A stretch of 34,963 nt of DNA from Actinomycetes bacterium (lineage in GTDB: Bacteria > Actinomycetota > Acidimicrobiia > Acidimicrobiales > JAKAOS01). Position numbers and translations under genes: made by a program. The notes beneath the pieces are model-generated. The model ran no database searches. It worked only from the letters and a program-made list of their open reading frames with translations, and was not told the DNA's origin. The stretch lies in NCBI GenBank assembly GCA_021795215.1, contig JAJYPS010000016.1:1-34963 (forward strand). The letters run 5' to 3'. Shown in pieces: positions 1 to 6,757 of this stretch. The stretch's first letter is position 1; every line of letters starts with the position of its first letter.

Positions 1-75
1 GGAGGGGACGTAAGACCTGGAGCGATCCAGGCAGACCCCGCTGAAGCAGGAACCCGCCGAAGAGATGCCGCGTGA
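1..75 (+). CDS. tnpB: TnpB (OrfB) RNA-guided nuclease, C-terminal fragment
   Basis: Reading from base 1 in the first frame gives 24 codons and a TGA at 73-75. The peptide carries GGDVRP at its start and EAGTRR further on. These resemble the extreme C-terminus of actinobacterial TnpB proteins, which often reads G(E/G)DVRP followed by an EAGT tail. In known systems TnpB is an RNA-guided DNA nuclease that uses an omega RNA transcribed from its own 3' end. The catalytic RuvC residues and zinc finger lie upstream, outside the window, so activity cannot be assessed. The call rests on a short tail plus the element end that follows it. Confidence 0.6.
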   Translation, partial: GGDVRPGAIQADPAEAGTRRRDAA

Positions 76-124
76 TGTGGCACTCAGTAGGAATGTCCCA
101 CCTTCAGGTGGGAGGGGACGTCAA
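1..124 (+). mobile_element. Right end of an IS200/IS605-type (tnpB) element
   Basis: The first 75 bases encode a TnpB-like C-terminus. They are followed by a non-coding tail holding a perfect 7-bp hairpin (TCCCACC 96-102, loop TTCA, GGTGGGA 107-113) and the terminal string GGGGACGTCAA ending at 124. A GC-rich hairpin just before a TCAA-type tip is the usual right end of IS200/IS605 and IS1341-like elements. A diverged copy of the terminal motif (GGAGGGGACGT) also sits at 1-11, inside the coding tail. The rest of the element lies outside the window, so the presence of a tnpA transposase cannot be judged. The exact tip is uncertain by a few bases. Confidence 0.68.
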
Positions 125-741
125 GACTGGCGCAGATCCGAGAGGAGAGAACGCCGAACGTCCTGCCCGAGCTCACTCGAGGCTTGGTACTCGGGGTGGG
201 CGACCGAGAGCACGGCCGGTCCGGCGTCGAACTTGTCCACTTGGCTTGGGTCCAGCGACCAGCGGACATAGTGGACAGAAGCCGTCACTTCCGAGCGGGT
301 CAGATGTGCTGCGTGCGACTGCTCCGGACGGGACCGGATCACGTCGTCGCCGTCGTGACCGAGACGAAGCTCCAACGACGCCTGGATGCCGACCAGAGCC
401 GGCAACCACTTCCGGAGCTGTTCTTCCGATCTGAGCTCCAAGAAGAGGGTCGCCGAAAGCTCACCGGGACCAGGGATCAGAGAGTTGTAGGTGTCCAGCT
501 CGCTCTGAACCGCCTCGTCGGTGATCATCTTCTCCGCCCGGACCATCTCCTGGACCTGGAACCGGACGGTCTCCCGGTTCTCGAACACGACAGTGACCAG
601 GTCGCCCAGCCGAACTCGCCTCGACTTCTTCAATTCGATGACTCGTGAGCGCACCTCTTGACGAACCCGCTCGTAAGCCCGCAGGTCTGCTATGTCGGAA
701 AGCGACAGCGCCTCCTGACGGTCGAAGCCAGGGGTGCTCAA
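121..741 (-). CDS. DUF3501 family protein
   Basis: A soluble protein of about 206 residues matching the DUF3501 family throughout: an N-terminal LSDIADLRAYERVR segment, VTVVFENRETVRFQVQEM in the middle, the family signature GPGELSATLF, and a C-terminal HPEY segment. The biochemical function of the family is not established. It is commonly found beside rubrerythrin and an HdrD/GlpC-like Fe-S protein, exactly as here, suggesting a role in peroxide or iron handling. A TTG start at 741 is chosen because it overlaps the stop of the upstream Fe-S gene (TTGA) and has a GGGGGG stretch just upstream; a longer frame from 864 would run deep into that gene. The TGA stop at 121-123 lies inside the tip of the insertion element, so the last few residues (RQS) and the stop are probably supplied or altered by the insertion. 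The rest looks full length. Confidence 0.85.
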   Translation of the reverse strand: MSTPGFDRQEALSLSDIADLRAYERVRQEVRSRVIELKKSRRVRLGDLVTVVFENRETVRFQVQEMVRAEKMITDEAVQSELDTYNSLIPGPGELSATLFLELRSEEQLRKWLPALVGIQASLELRLGHDGDDVIRSRPEQSHAAHLTRSEVTASVHYVRWSLDPSQVDKFDAGPAVLSVAHPEYQASSELGQDVRRSLLSDLRQS

Positions 742-2201
742 CGTGGCACCCCCCGCCGATGCTCCGACGAGCTGGCGATGCCGTACGCCCTCGCCAGGAC
801 CTGCACGGGGTGGCTGGGACGGACGCCGGTCTCCTGCTCTATCGATCCGTTTGCCAGATGGCACTCTCCAGCGATCTGCTCACTGTGGACCTTGGCTATC
901 GCTCGAGCCATCGGTTGAGCGACCTTCTTCGACAAGCCGTAGTTCTCTGCCCTGTACCCCCAAGTTCCGTCGATGCCGGAGCACTTGTCCACGACGGTCA
1001 CCTTGGCCCCCGTCAGACGGATCAGATCCCTGCCCTTGAGGCCGACATTCTGAGCCCGCATGTGGCAGGCGGCATGGAACGTCACGGACTCCGGGACGGA
1101 GCCGGAGAAAGCGACGTCTATTCCTCCGTTCTCCCTGTGCTGCTTCATCAGGTACTCGCTCGCGTCGAACGTGCGCTCTGCCACCTTGGCCGCGTCCACA
1201 GTGCCGACGTAGATCGGGTAGTCCCGCTTGAGCACGTATGCGCAGGTGGGCTGGCTCACCACCACGTCCCGCCCGGCACGTACCTCTCCGATCAAGATGC
1301 CCACATTGCGACGCGCTTGGGCCACGAATCGCTCCACCTCGCCGGAGTGGAGCCAGGGCGCTCCGCAACAGCGAGCACCGCCGGGAAGGCTGCAGCGAAT
1401 GCCGTTGCGTTCGTAGACTGCCACCAGATCCTTGCCGACTGCCGGTTCCATGTACTCGACCAGGCAGGTGGGGAACACCGCTACCTCTGCCTTGGAGTCG
1501 GCCGCCTCTGGCGGGGGGATGCTTGCCTCCCTGCGCTTCCACCAGCTGCTGAACCGCTCCCGCGAGTAGGGAGGCAGCAGGCGCTGGGACGCTATGCCGG
1601 TCGCGGCCTGCACTACGGCTCTCAACGGCGAGCCCGGGCGCATGGCAGGGTTCAGGAGGGGCGCCAGCGCCGAGCCGACCTGTCCGTTGAGGTCCGTGCT
1701 CGCCAGCACCCTGGACGTGAGCCGTTCTCTGGGCGTGGCGCGACCGGAACGGACCCGTTGCGCCTGCGCCCGCATCATCAGGCGCGGAAAGTCCAGCTCC
1801 CACTCGTGAGGAGGGACGTAGGGGCACTTGACGTAGCACATCTTGCACTGGAAGCACTCGTCCACGACCCGGTCCTGTTCCGCGGCAGTAAGCGCTCCTG
1901 CGTGGCCCTCCAGTCCTGCCGGGTCGGAGGCAGCCATGCCGGATGCAGCCGTGCCGGGTCCGGCATGGTCGGAAGCGGCGTCGTCGTGGGCGTCGTCGTG
2001 GGCGTCGTCGTGGGCGTCGTCGTGGGCGTCGTCGTGGGCGTCGTCGTGGGCGTCGAGCAGGGAGAATAGGCTCGGGAAGGCGGAGCACAGATTGTGGCAC
2101 AGACGACAGCTGTTGCAGATGTCGTATACGCGAGTCATCTCCTTGCGGAGATCCGACTCGTCGTAGTAACTGGGGTGGGCGGGGTCGTATGTGGTTGTCA
2201 T
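738..2201 (-). CDS. HdrD/GlpC-like Fe-S oxidoreductase subunit with AHDD repeats
   Basis: A protein of 487 residues with two 4Fe-4S motifs, C29-x2-C32-x2-C35-x3-C39 and C116-x2-C119-x2-C122-x3-C126. They are followed by two cysteine-rich (CCG-type) segments of the heterodisulfide reductase family, one ending in ARCCGAPW and one with CH..C and the variant CSGIDGTWG. Such proteins pass electrons; this subfamily usually travels with rubrerythrin and DUF3501, so it may be the electron donor for the peroxidase. The ATG at 2201 has AGGGA at the right distance; a longer frame to 2297 lacks family similarity. Oddly, six exact AHDD units (residues 51-74) plus a low-complexity Ala/Gly/Asp stretch separate the two clusters, where relatives have a short linker. 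The gene's end overlaps the DUF3501 start. Confidence 0.88.
   Translation of the reverse strand: MTTTYDPAHPSYYDESDLRKEMTRVYDICNSCRLCHNLCSAFPSLFSLLDAHDDAHDDAHDDAHDDAHDDAHDDAASDHAGPGTAASGMAASDPAGLEGHAGALTAAEQDRVVDECFQCKMCYVKCPYVPPHEWELDFPRLMMRAQAQRVRSGRATPRERLTSRVLASTDLNGQVGSALAPLLNPAMRPGSPLRAVVQAATGIASQRLLPPYSRERFSSWWKRREASIPPPEAADSKAEVAVFPTCLVEYMEPAVGKDLVAVYERNGIRCSLPGGARCCGAPWLHSGEVERFVAQARRNVGILIGEVRAGRDVVVSQPTCAYVLKRDYPIYVGTVDAAKVAERTFDASEYLMKQHRENGGIDVAFSGSVPESVTFHAACHMRAQNVGLKGRDLIRLTGAKVTVVDKCSGIDGTWGYRAENYGLSKKVAQPMARAIAKVHSEQIAGECHLANGSIEQETGVRPSHPVQVLARAYGIASSSEHRRGVPR
1981..2052 (-). repeat. Six perfect 12-bp tandem repeats, in frame
   Basis: Six identical copies of TCGTCGTGGGCG (plus strand) lie head to tail inside the Fe-S gene and encode AHDD six times. 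The period is a multiple of three, so copy-number changes would keep the frame. Identity at every position, including third bases, points to recent slippage-type expansion. Confidence 0.97.
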
Positions 2202-2315
2202 GCTGTCCCTGACACTCGAAGGCGATCGGTTGCGGAAGCGACGGTTGCTCACCGTGCATGGCAGGTCTGCGGAGCCGCCATCGGGGCGGCTCCGCACCGT
2301 CTTGCCGGGTTGCTG

Positions 2316-2738
<423 letters not shown>

Positions 2739-2756
2739 GGATCATCCTTTCGAGAA

Positions 2757-2784
2757 GATGTATGGGTGTAGGTGATTTGGTGAA
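2757..2784 (-). promoter_or_regulatory. Possible promoter in front of the rubrerythrin gene
   Basis: On the minus strand TTCACC (2784-2779) and TACATC (2762-2757) are separated by 16 bases in a locally AT-richer stretch about 20 bases before the start codon. The match to a sigma-70-type promoter is only partial. Confidence 0.28.
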
Positions 2785-2793
2785 GCAGGGTCC

Positions 2794-2812
2794 GCGGGCG
2801 CTTTCCGCCCGC
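2794..2812 (-). terminator. Hairpin between the regulator and rubrerythrin genes
   Basis: A perfect 7-bp inverted repeat, GCGGGCG (2794-2800) and CGCCCGC (2806-2812) with a 5-base loop, lies just behind the regulator's stop codon. There is no T-run after it on the minus strand, so it may be an attenuator or an RNA-stability hairpin rather than a full terminator. Confidence 0.45.
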
Positions 2813-2828
2813 ACTTGCGCCCGGCGAG

Positions 2829-3266
2829 TCAGGCGGAGGCATCCGTCCCCTCCCGGCAGCTCTGGCAGAGGCCCCTGAAGACCACTTCCGCTCGGTTGAC
2901 CCGGTATCCGCGGCTCGCCTCGGCGTCGAGCTCCAGCGAAGGAAGCTCAGCGAAAAGGTCGTCCACTCTCCCGCATCGCTCGCAAACAAGGTGGTGGTGC
3001 GCCCGCTCGACGCCCGGGTCGAACCGCGCCTGGCCCGTGCCCAGTTCCAACAGCTGCACTTCGCCCAGTCTCTCCAGGTCGTGCAGCGTCTGGTAGACCG
3101 TTCGCAACGACAGGGACGGGAACTTCTTCCGCGCCTCCGCGTGCACTGCCTCCGCACTGGGATGGGCGTCGGACGCCTGAAGGATTTCGAACACCACTTG
3201 GCGCTGCGGCGTCATCCGGAGGCCCTCGTCCCTGAACTTCGACGCAATCCTCTCCACGCTGCCCAT
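2829..3266 (-). CDS. Fur-family metalloregulator, PerR-like
   Basis: A 145-residue Fur-family repressor. The N-terminal winged helix carries the LRMTPQRQVVFEIL and SLRTVYQTLHDLERLG signatures. The dimerisation domain has the His-rich AHHHLVC segment, a C95-x2-C98 pair, and a second C-x2-C pair near the C-terminus, which together form the structural zinc site. H35, D83, the HHH run at 90-92 and D102/D103 could supply the regulatory metal site; an Asp at the position of D83 is more PerR-like than Fur-like. Position ahead of rubrerythrin also favours a peroxide sensor. The ATG at 3266 has GGAGG four bases upstream. It is probably autoregulated through the palindrome at 3331-3346. Fur or Zur remain possible. 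Confidence 0.88.
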   Translation of the reverse strand: MGSVERIASKFRDEGLRMTPQRQVVFEILQASDAHPSAEAVHAEARKKFPSLSLRTVYQTLHDLERLGEVQLLELGTGQARFDPGVERAHHHLVCERCGRVDDLFAELPSLELDAEASRGYRVNRAEVVFRGLCQSCREGTDASA

Positions 3267-3320
3267 CCAACCTCCGGCTGCCCTGCCAGGTCACGGTGCT
3301 CCCAGCTCTGCACCTGGCCC

Positions 3321-3350
3321 AGCTTAGCGACAACAATTGCTTGTTGACAA
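3321..3350 (-). promoter_or_regulatory. Promoter and Fur/PerR-type operator of the regulator gene
   Basis: An AT-rich island in GC-rich surroundings. On the minus strand TTGTCA (3350-3345) and TAAGCT (3326-3321) are 18 bases apart, giving a good -35/-10 pair and a leader of about 50 bases before the ATG at 3266. A perfect inverted repeat CAACAA-TTGC-TTGTTG (3331-3346) fills the spacer and touches the -35 element. This is where an autoregulatory repressor would bind. It is not a close copy of the Bacillus Per box. Confidence 0.55.
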
Positions 3351-3795
3351 TCAATTACGGCGATCACCGGTTTGCGGGGACTCGGCCGATACGGCGATCC
3401 GGCGCTCAGCGGCGATCCGGCGGAGGGCATCGGCACCAAGTCGCCGTCTGGCGCGGCCCGGCCGCTTGACCGGCGCGCCGACTCCTCGGGGAAAAGACGC
3501 GGGGTCCCGAGGAGTCGGAGGCGTCCGGGGCGACGCCTCCCTCGGTCGTACCCGTTGGCTGCGGGGCGAAACCGTTCCTCCGTTGGGCCAGCTCGCCGAT
3601 CGGGCCGTTCGCCCGTTGGGCCGTTCGCCGCTCCTCCGGCGGCCCATTCGGCCGCTCGGCCGCTCGGCGGGAAATTCGGCGCCAGACGAACGACTACCGC
3701 GACATGGGACCGGCCCGATTGCCCACGCCCGATGGCCGCCAGCGGTGACGGGCGCGCAAGTTGGCACGCTGCCCCGGCAGTGGCACCATTCCCCG
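3347..3795. other. Structured non-coding gap between the regulator and the lipid kinase gene
   Basis: No convincing gene is seen in these roughly 450 bases; open frames through it have low-complexity Arg/Ala/Pro-rich translations. It holds two direct copies of CGGCGATCCGGCG (3392-3404 and 3410-3422, spaced 18 bp), a self-complementary CGGCGCGCCG (3471-3480), the paired large hairpins at 3478-3540, and repeats of GGGCCGTTCGCC (3602-3613 and 3618-3629) followed by GGCCGCTC-rich sequence. The promoter of the downstream plus-strand gene must lie here, but no clear -10/-35 pair was found. Confidence 0.7.
3478..3540 (+). other. Two adjoining large perfect hairpins
   Basis: The first has a 13-bp perfect stem, CCGACTCCTCGGG (3478-3490) with CCCGAGGAGTCGG (3506-3518), around a 15-base loop. 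The second has a 9-bp perfect stem, GGAGGCGTC (3517-3525) with GACGCCTCC (3532-3540), around CGGGGC; the two share two bases. The loop of the first contains GACGC (3496-3500), which could pair with GCGTC (3521-3525) in the second. The stems are therefore partly competing, as in attenuators or pseudoknotted RNAs. Confidence 0.75.
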
Positions 3796-4749
3796 ATGCA
3801 ACGTGCAGGCCGCTCGGCCCAAGTCGAATTGATAGTGAACCCACGATCGGGTGGAGGGCGGGCAGTGAAGCACCTCGGGAGAGTCGAGTCGCTGCTGCGC
3901 GCAGCTGGCCTCAGTGTGGTCACCAACAGGACTAGGAGCTTGGACCACGCCGAGCAGCTCGCGGCCCGGGCGGTGGAGCGGGGAGCGGTGGCGGTTGCGT
4001 ACGGCGGCGACGGACTGGCGGGCCGCGTAGCGGCGGCGGTGTCCGGCGGCGGCGGCGTGATGGGCCTGCTGCCCGGCGGGCGCGGCAACGACTTCGCCCG
4101 GGCGACAGGGATCCCGACGTCGGCAGAGGCGGCGTGCGCCGTGATCGTCCAAGGCACCGCCGTCGACGTGGACCTCGGGATGGCCGGCGACCGCCCGTTC
4201 CTCGGTATCGCCAGCGTCGGACTGGACAGCGCGGTGTCGGAGCTGGCGAACCGGTCCCGGCTCCCACTCGGACGGCTGGTCTACAGCTACAGCGCGCTGA
4301 CGGTCATCGCTCGGTGGCAACCTGCTAGCTTCACCGTGGTGGTCGACGACCACGCGGGCCGCTCGGTACGAACGTTCGCCGGGTGGTCCGTCGCGGTCGC
4401 AAACTCTGGCGTGTACGGCGGGGGACTGAGGATGGCTCCCTGCGCGAGCCTGCAGGACGGACTGTTGGATGTGGTCACCGCCGCTCGTACCTCCAAGACG
4501 AAGTTGCTCGCCGTGCTGCCGAGGATGTTCGTCGGCCGGCACCTGTCGGACCCGTGCTTCGACACCCGCCGGGGGACCAGGGTGGTCGTGGACGGCGACC
4601 GCCCGCTGATCCTCTTCGCGGACGGCGAGCCCGTCGGGGAGCTGCCGGTCGAGCTGACGGTGCGCCGAGCAGCGTTGAGGCTGCTCGCTCCTCCGGGGAG
4701 CGCCCTGCTGCGCCGGCCCGACATGCCCCACGACGACCCAGCCGTGTGA
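3796..4749 (+). CDS. Diacylglycerol/lipid kinase family protein (DAGK catalytic domain)
   Basis: A 317-residue protein of the DgkB/LCB5 lipid-kinase family. The N-terminal nucleotide-binding half has VNPRSGGG (residues 14-21), GGDG (70-73) and PGGRGNDFAR (93-102). The C-terminal beta-rich half contains VANSGVYGGGLRMAP and a final FADGEPVG segment typical of the family. Members phosphorylate diacylglycerol or related lipids at the inner face of the membrane. The usual GGDGT is GGDGL here and the usual P.GTGNDFAR is PGGRGNDFAR; both occur in some actinobacterial members, so this is probably a family variant rather than a dead enzyme. The ATG at 3796 begins just before the conserved domain; no strong ribosome site precedes it. 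It converges on the transporter gene with only seven bases between stops. The substrate is unknown. Confidence 0.86.
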   Translation: MQRAGRSAQVELIVNPRSGGGRAVKHLGRVESLLRAAGLSVVTNRTRSLDHAEQLAARAVERGAVAVAYGGDGLAGRVAAAVSGGGGVMGLLPGGRGNDFARATGIPTSAEAACAVIVQGTAVDVDLGMAGDRPFLGIASVGLDSAVSELANRSRLPLGRLVYSYSALTVIARWQPASFTVVVDDHAGRSVRTFAGWSVAVANSGVYGGGLRMAPCASLQDGLLDVVTAARTSKTKLLAVLPRMFVGRHLSDPCFDTRRGTRVVVDGDRPLILFADGEPVGELPVELTVRRAALRLLAPPGSALLRRPDMPHDDPAV

Positions 4750-4756
4750 CATGGCG

Positions 4757-4832
4757 TCAATCCCGTTGGTGGCCCTGCCGTTCGTGGCCCTGCCGTTGGT
4801 CGTCCTGCCGTTGGTCGTCCTGCCGTTGGGGG
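4757..4832 (-). repeat. 15-bp tandem repeats coding the transporter tail
   Basis: About five imperfect copies of a 15-bp unit of the form CCTGCCGTTGGTCGT (plus strand) encode a repeating five-residue pattern, DDQRQ and GHERQ variants, at the extreme C-terminus of the transporter. The period preserves the reading frame. Confidence 0.85.
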
Positions 4833-6739
4833 CCGTGAGCGTCGGCAGGCGGCTCGATCCTCATCACGGACCGGGCGACCACCACCTCGCTGCGGTGGCG
4901 CAGCGCCTCGCTCAGCGCGAGATCGACCTGATTGTGGAGGATGTGCTGTCGCCAGTGGGGCGGCTCCAGCACGGGTATGAGCACGACGATCCGATGGTGA
5001 CCCTCGGTCAGTGCAAGCTTGACGAAGCGCACGACCGGTCGTACGACGGAGTGGTACTCGGTGCGAAGTAGCACAAGCCGGACACCGGGCGACCAGGCAG
5101 TCCACTGCTCCTGGAAGGTCGACGCTCGCTCCTGATCCTCGGCGAACACGACGGACACCGCCACCACGTCGTCCGACATCGCCCGGGCATCGGACAGCGC
5201 CTGCGCTGTGAGGGTGGAGATGTTGGTGACCGGCACGACCACCAGCAGAGGACGAGGATCTGGGACGGGCGGACTGCTGCCCAACTGCAGAACCTGCCCT
5301 ATCCGGACGTAATAACGATTGACCATCACGAAACTGGCCACTATCAGCGGCACCGCGACGACCACCACCCAAGCCCCGGCTGTGAACTTGGTGAGCAGGA
5401 AGATGACGGTCGCGACAGCGGTCAACGTGGCGCCGAAGCCGTTCACGGCTGCGCGGCTCTGCCAGAGCCGGGGACGCTCGCGTGCCCAGTGGACGACCAT
5501 GCCCAGTTGCGCCAGCGTGAACCCGGTGAACACTCCTATGGCGAACAACGGTATGAGCGCGTTGGTGTTGGCGCCGGTGGCGATCAGCAGAACCGCCGAC
5601 AGGGCGGTCAGTACCCACACGCCTCTGGAATAGACCAGCCGGTCGCCCCGCATTGCGAAGGTGTGAGGCACGAAGTTGTCGCGAGCCAGAAGACTGGCCA
5701 GTACGGGCAGACCGCCGAAGGACGTGTTGGCGGCCAAGGCCAGCACCACAGTGACCGAAAGCGACACGGTGTAGTACGCCCAGCTGCGGCCGACCGCCGC
5801 AGCGGTGATCTGGCTGAGCACCGTATCGCCGTGACGAGGGTCGATATGGAACCGCACCACGAGCACGCCCAGTCCGAGGAGCATCGTCCCGAGGATCAGG
5901 CCCAGCAGGAGCTCGGTCGTCTTCGCCCTCGACACCCGAGGCTCCCGGAACAGCGGCACGCCGTTGGCTATGGCCTCGACACCAGTCAGCGCGCTGCAGC
6001 CCGCGGCGAACGCCTTCAGGATCAGGAACACGCCGATGGGTGCGGCCGCCCTGGCCACGATCGAAGGGCCGGGCTGGCGAATGTGGGGTGCGAGCGGATG
6101 AACCAGCCCGACCGCTATGACAGCCAGAAGGCCCACGATGAACACCATCGTGGGCAGCAGAAAAGCCCGGGCGGCTTCTCCCAGGCCCCTCAGGTTGGCC
6201 ACGGTTATCGTCCCGAGGATCGCGAGCGCGATCCAGAGCGCGTACGGACCCAGGACCGGGAATGCGGAAGCGAGCGCAGCCACGCCTGCAGCGATGGACA
6301 CCGCCACGGTGAGGGTGTAGTCCACTACCAGGGACGCCGCCGCCAGCAGCGACACCCGTCTGCCAAGGTTCGCCCGCGACACGGCGTACGCCCCTCCACC
6401 GCCCGGGTACCCGTCTATGACCTGCCTGTACGAAGCCACCAGGACCGAAAGCAGCACCACGATCGCCCCGAGGATCGGGAGGGAGAGCGACAGCGCACCA
6501 GCGCCCGCAGTTGCCAGGACGATCATGATCGCCTCCGGCCCATAGGCGACCGACGTGAGAGCATCCAACGACAGCGCGGGCAACCCTTCGAGTGGGGTTA
6601 TCCGATCCTTCGAGGCGTTGCTCGAGCGCAGAGGCCTCCCCACCACGAAGGTCCAGACGGAGCCCAGCCGGCTGTCGCTGTCGAACCGCCGGCGTCCGCC
6701 ACCGGTACCTCTCGGCAGGGGCCGGGAGGTACCGGTCAA
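4757..6739 (-). CDS. APC-superfamily transporter, KimA-like, with cytoplasmic C-terminal domain
   Basis: A 660-residue membrane protein. Residues about 50-470 form about twelve membrane helices. The signatures TSVAYGPEAI near the first helix, YPGGGGAYAV, VDYTLTVAVS and TGVEAIANGVP place it in the APC superfamily near the KimA/YdaO group of proton-coupled potassium importers. After the helices comes a soluble domain of about 150 residues (VVVPVTNIST onward) resembling the universal-stress-like tail of that group, then a hydrophilic tail rich in Q, R, D and H. Potassium or an amino acid may be the substrate; the sequence does not settle this. The TTG at 6739 is the earliest plausible start; a GTG about 30 codons later, nearer the conserved region, is an alternative. 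It lies 18 bases behind the diguanylate cyclase gene, probably co-transcribed. Confidence 0.85.
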   Translation of the reverse strand: MTGTSRPLPRGTGGGRRRFDSDSRLGSVWTFVVGRPLRSSNASKDRITPLEGLPALSLDALTSVAYGPEAIMIVLATAGAGALSLSLPILGAIVVLLSVLVASYRQVIDGYPGGGGAYAVSRANLGRRVSLLAAASLVVDYTLTVAVSIAAGVAALASAFPVLGPYALWIALAILGTITVANLRGLGEAARAFLLPTMVFIVGLLAVIAVGLVHPLAPHIRQPGPSIVARAAAPIGVFLILKAFAAGCSALTGVEAIANGVPLFREPRVSRAKTTELLLGLILGTMLLGLGVLVVRFHIDPRHGDTVLSQITAAAVGRSWAYYTVSLSVTVVLALAANTSFGGLPVLASLLARDNFVPHTFAMRGDRLVYSRGVWVLTALSAVLLIATGANTNALIPLFAIGVFTGFTLAQLGMVVHWARERPRLWQSRAAVNGFGATLTAVATVIFLLTKFTAGAWVVVVAVPLIVASFVMVNRYYVRIGQVLQLGSSPPVPDPRPLLVVVPVTNISTLTAQALSDARAMSDDVVAVSVVFAEDQERASTFQEQWTAWSPGVRLVLLRTEYHSVVRPVVRFVKLALTEGHHRIVVLIPVLEPPHWRQHILHNQVDLALSEALRHRSEVVVARSVMRIEPPADAHGPQRQDDQRQDDQRQGHERQGHQRD

Positions 6740-6757
6740 CTTCGGGCGCTCGGTCGG

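Larger units (their letters stand above)
1..140 (+). ncRNA. Probable omega RNA (TnpB guide RNA), 3' part and guide
   Basis: TnpB elements make a guide RNA that overlaps the 3' end of tnpB and the right end of the element; its scaffold ends at the element tip and its guide is copied from the flanking host DNA. Here the hairpin at 96-113 and the tip at about 124 fit the end of the scaffold. A guide would start at about 125 and run into the 3' end of the DUF3501 gene. The 5' boundary is not visible. This is an inference from position and structure only. Confidence 0.42.

Noticed and set aside
1981-2052. CRISPR array
   Set aside because: The 12-bp units have no spacers between them and lie inside a coding frame.
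645-2069. Long open frame on the plus strand opposite the Fe-S gene
   Set aside because: It mirrors the minus-strand gene; its translation is low complexity (GVVVGVVV repeats from the 12-bp array) and shows no family motif.
3337-3795. N-terminal extension of the lipid kinase of about 150 residues
   Set aside because: The added sequence is Arg/Gly/Pro-rich without a fold, and the region is filled with inverted and direct repeats; the ATG at 3796 begins the known domain.
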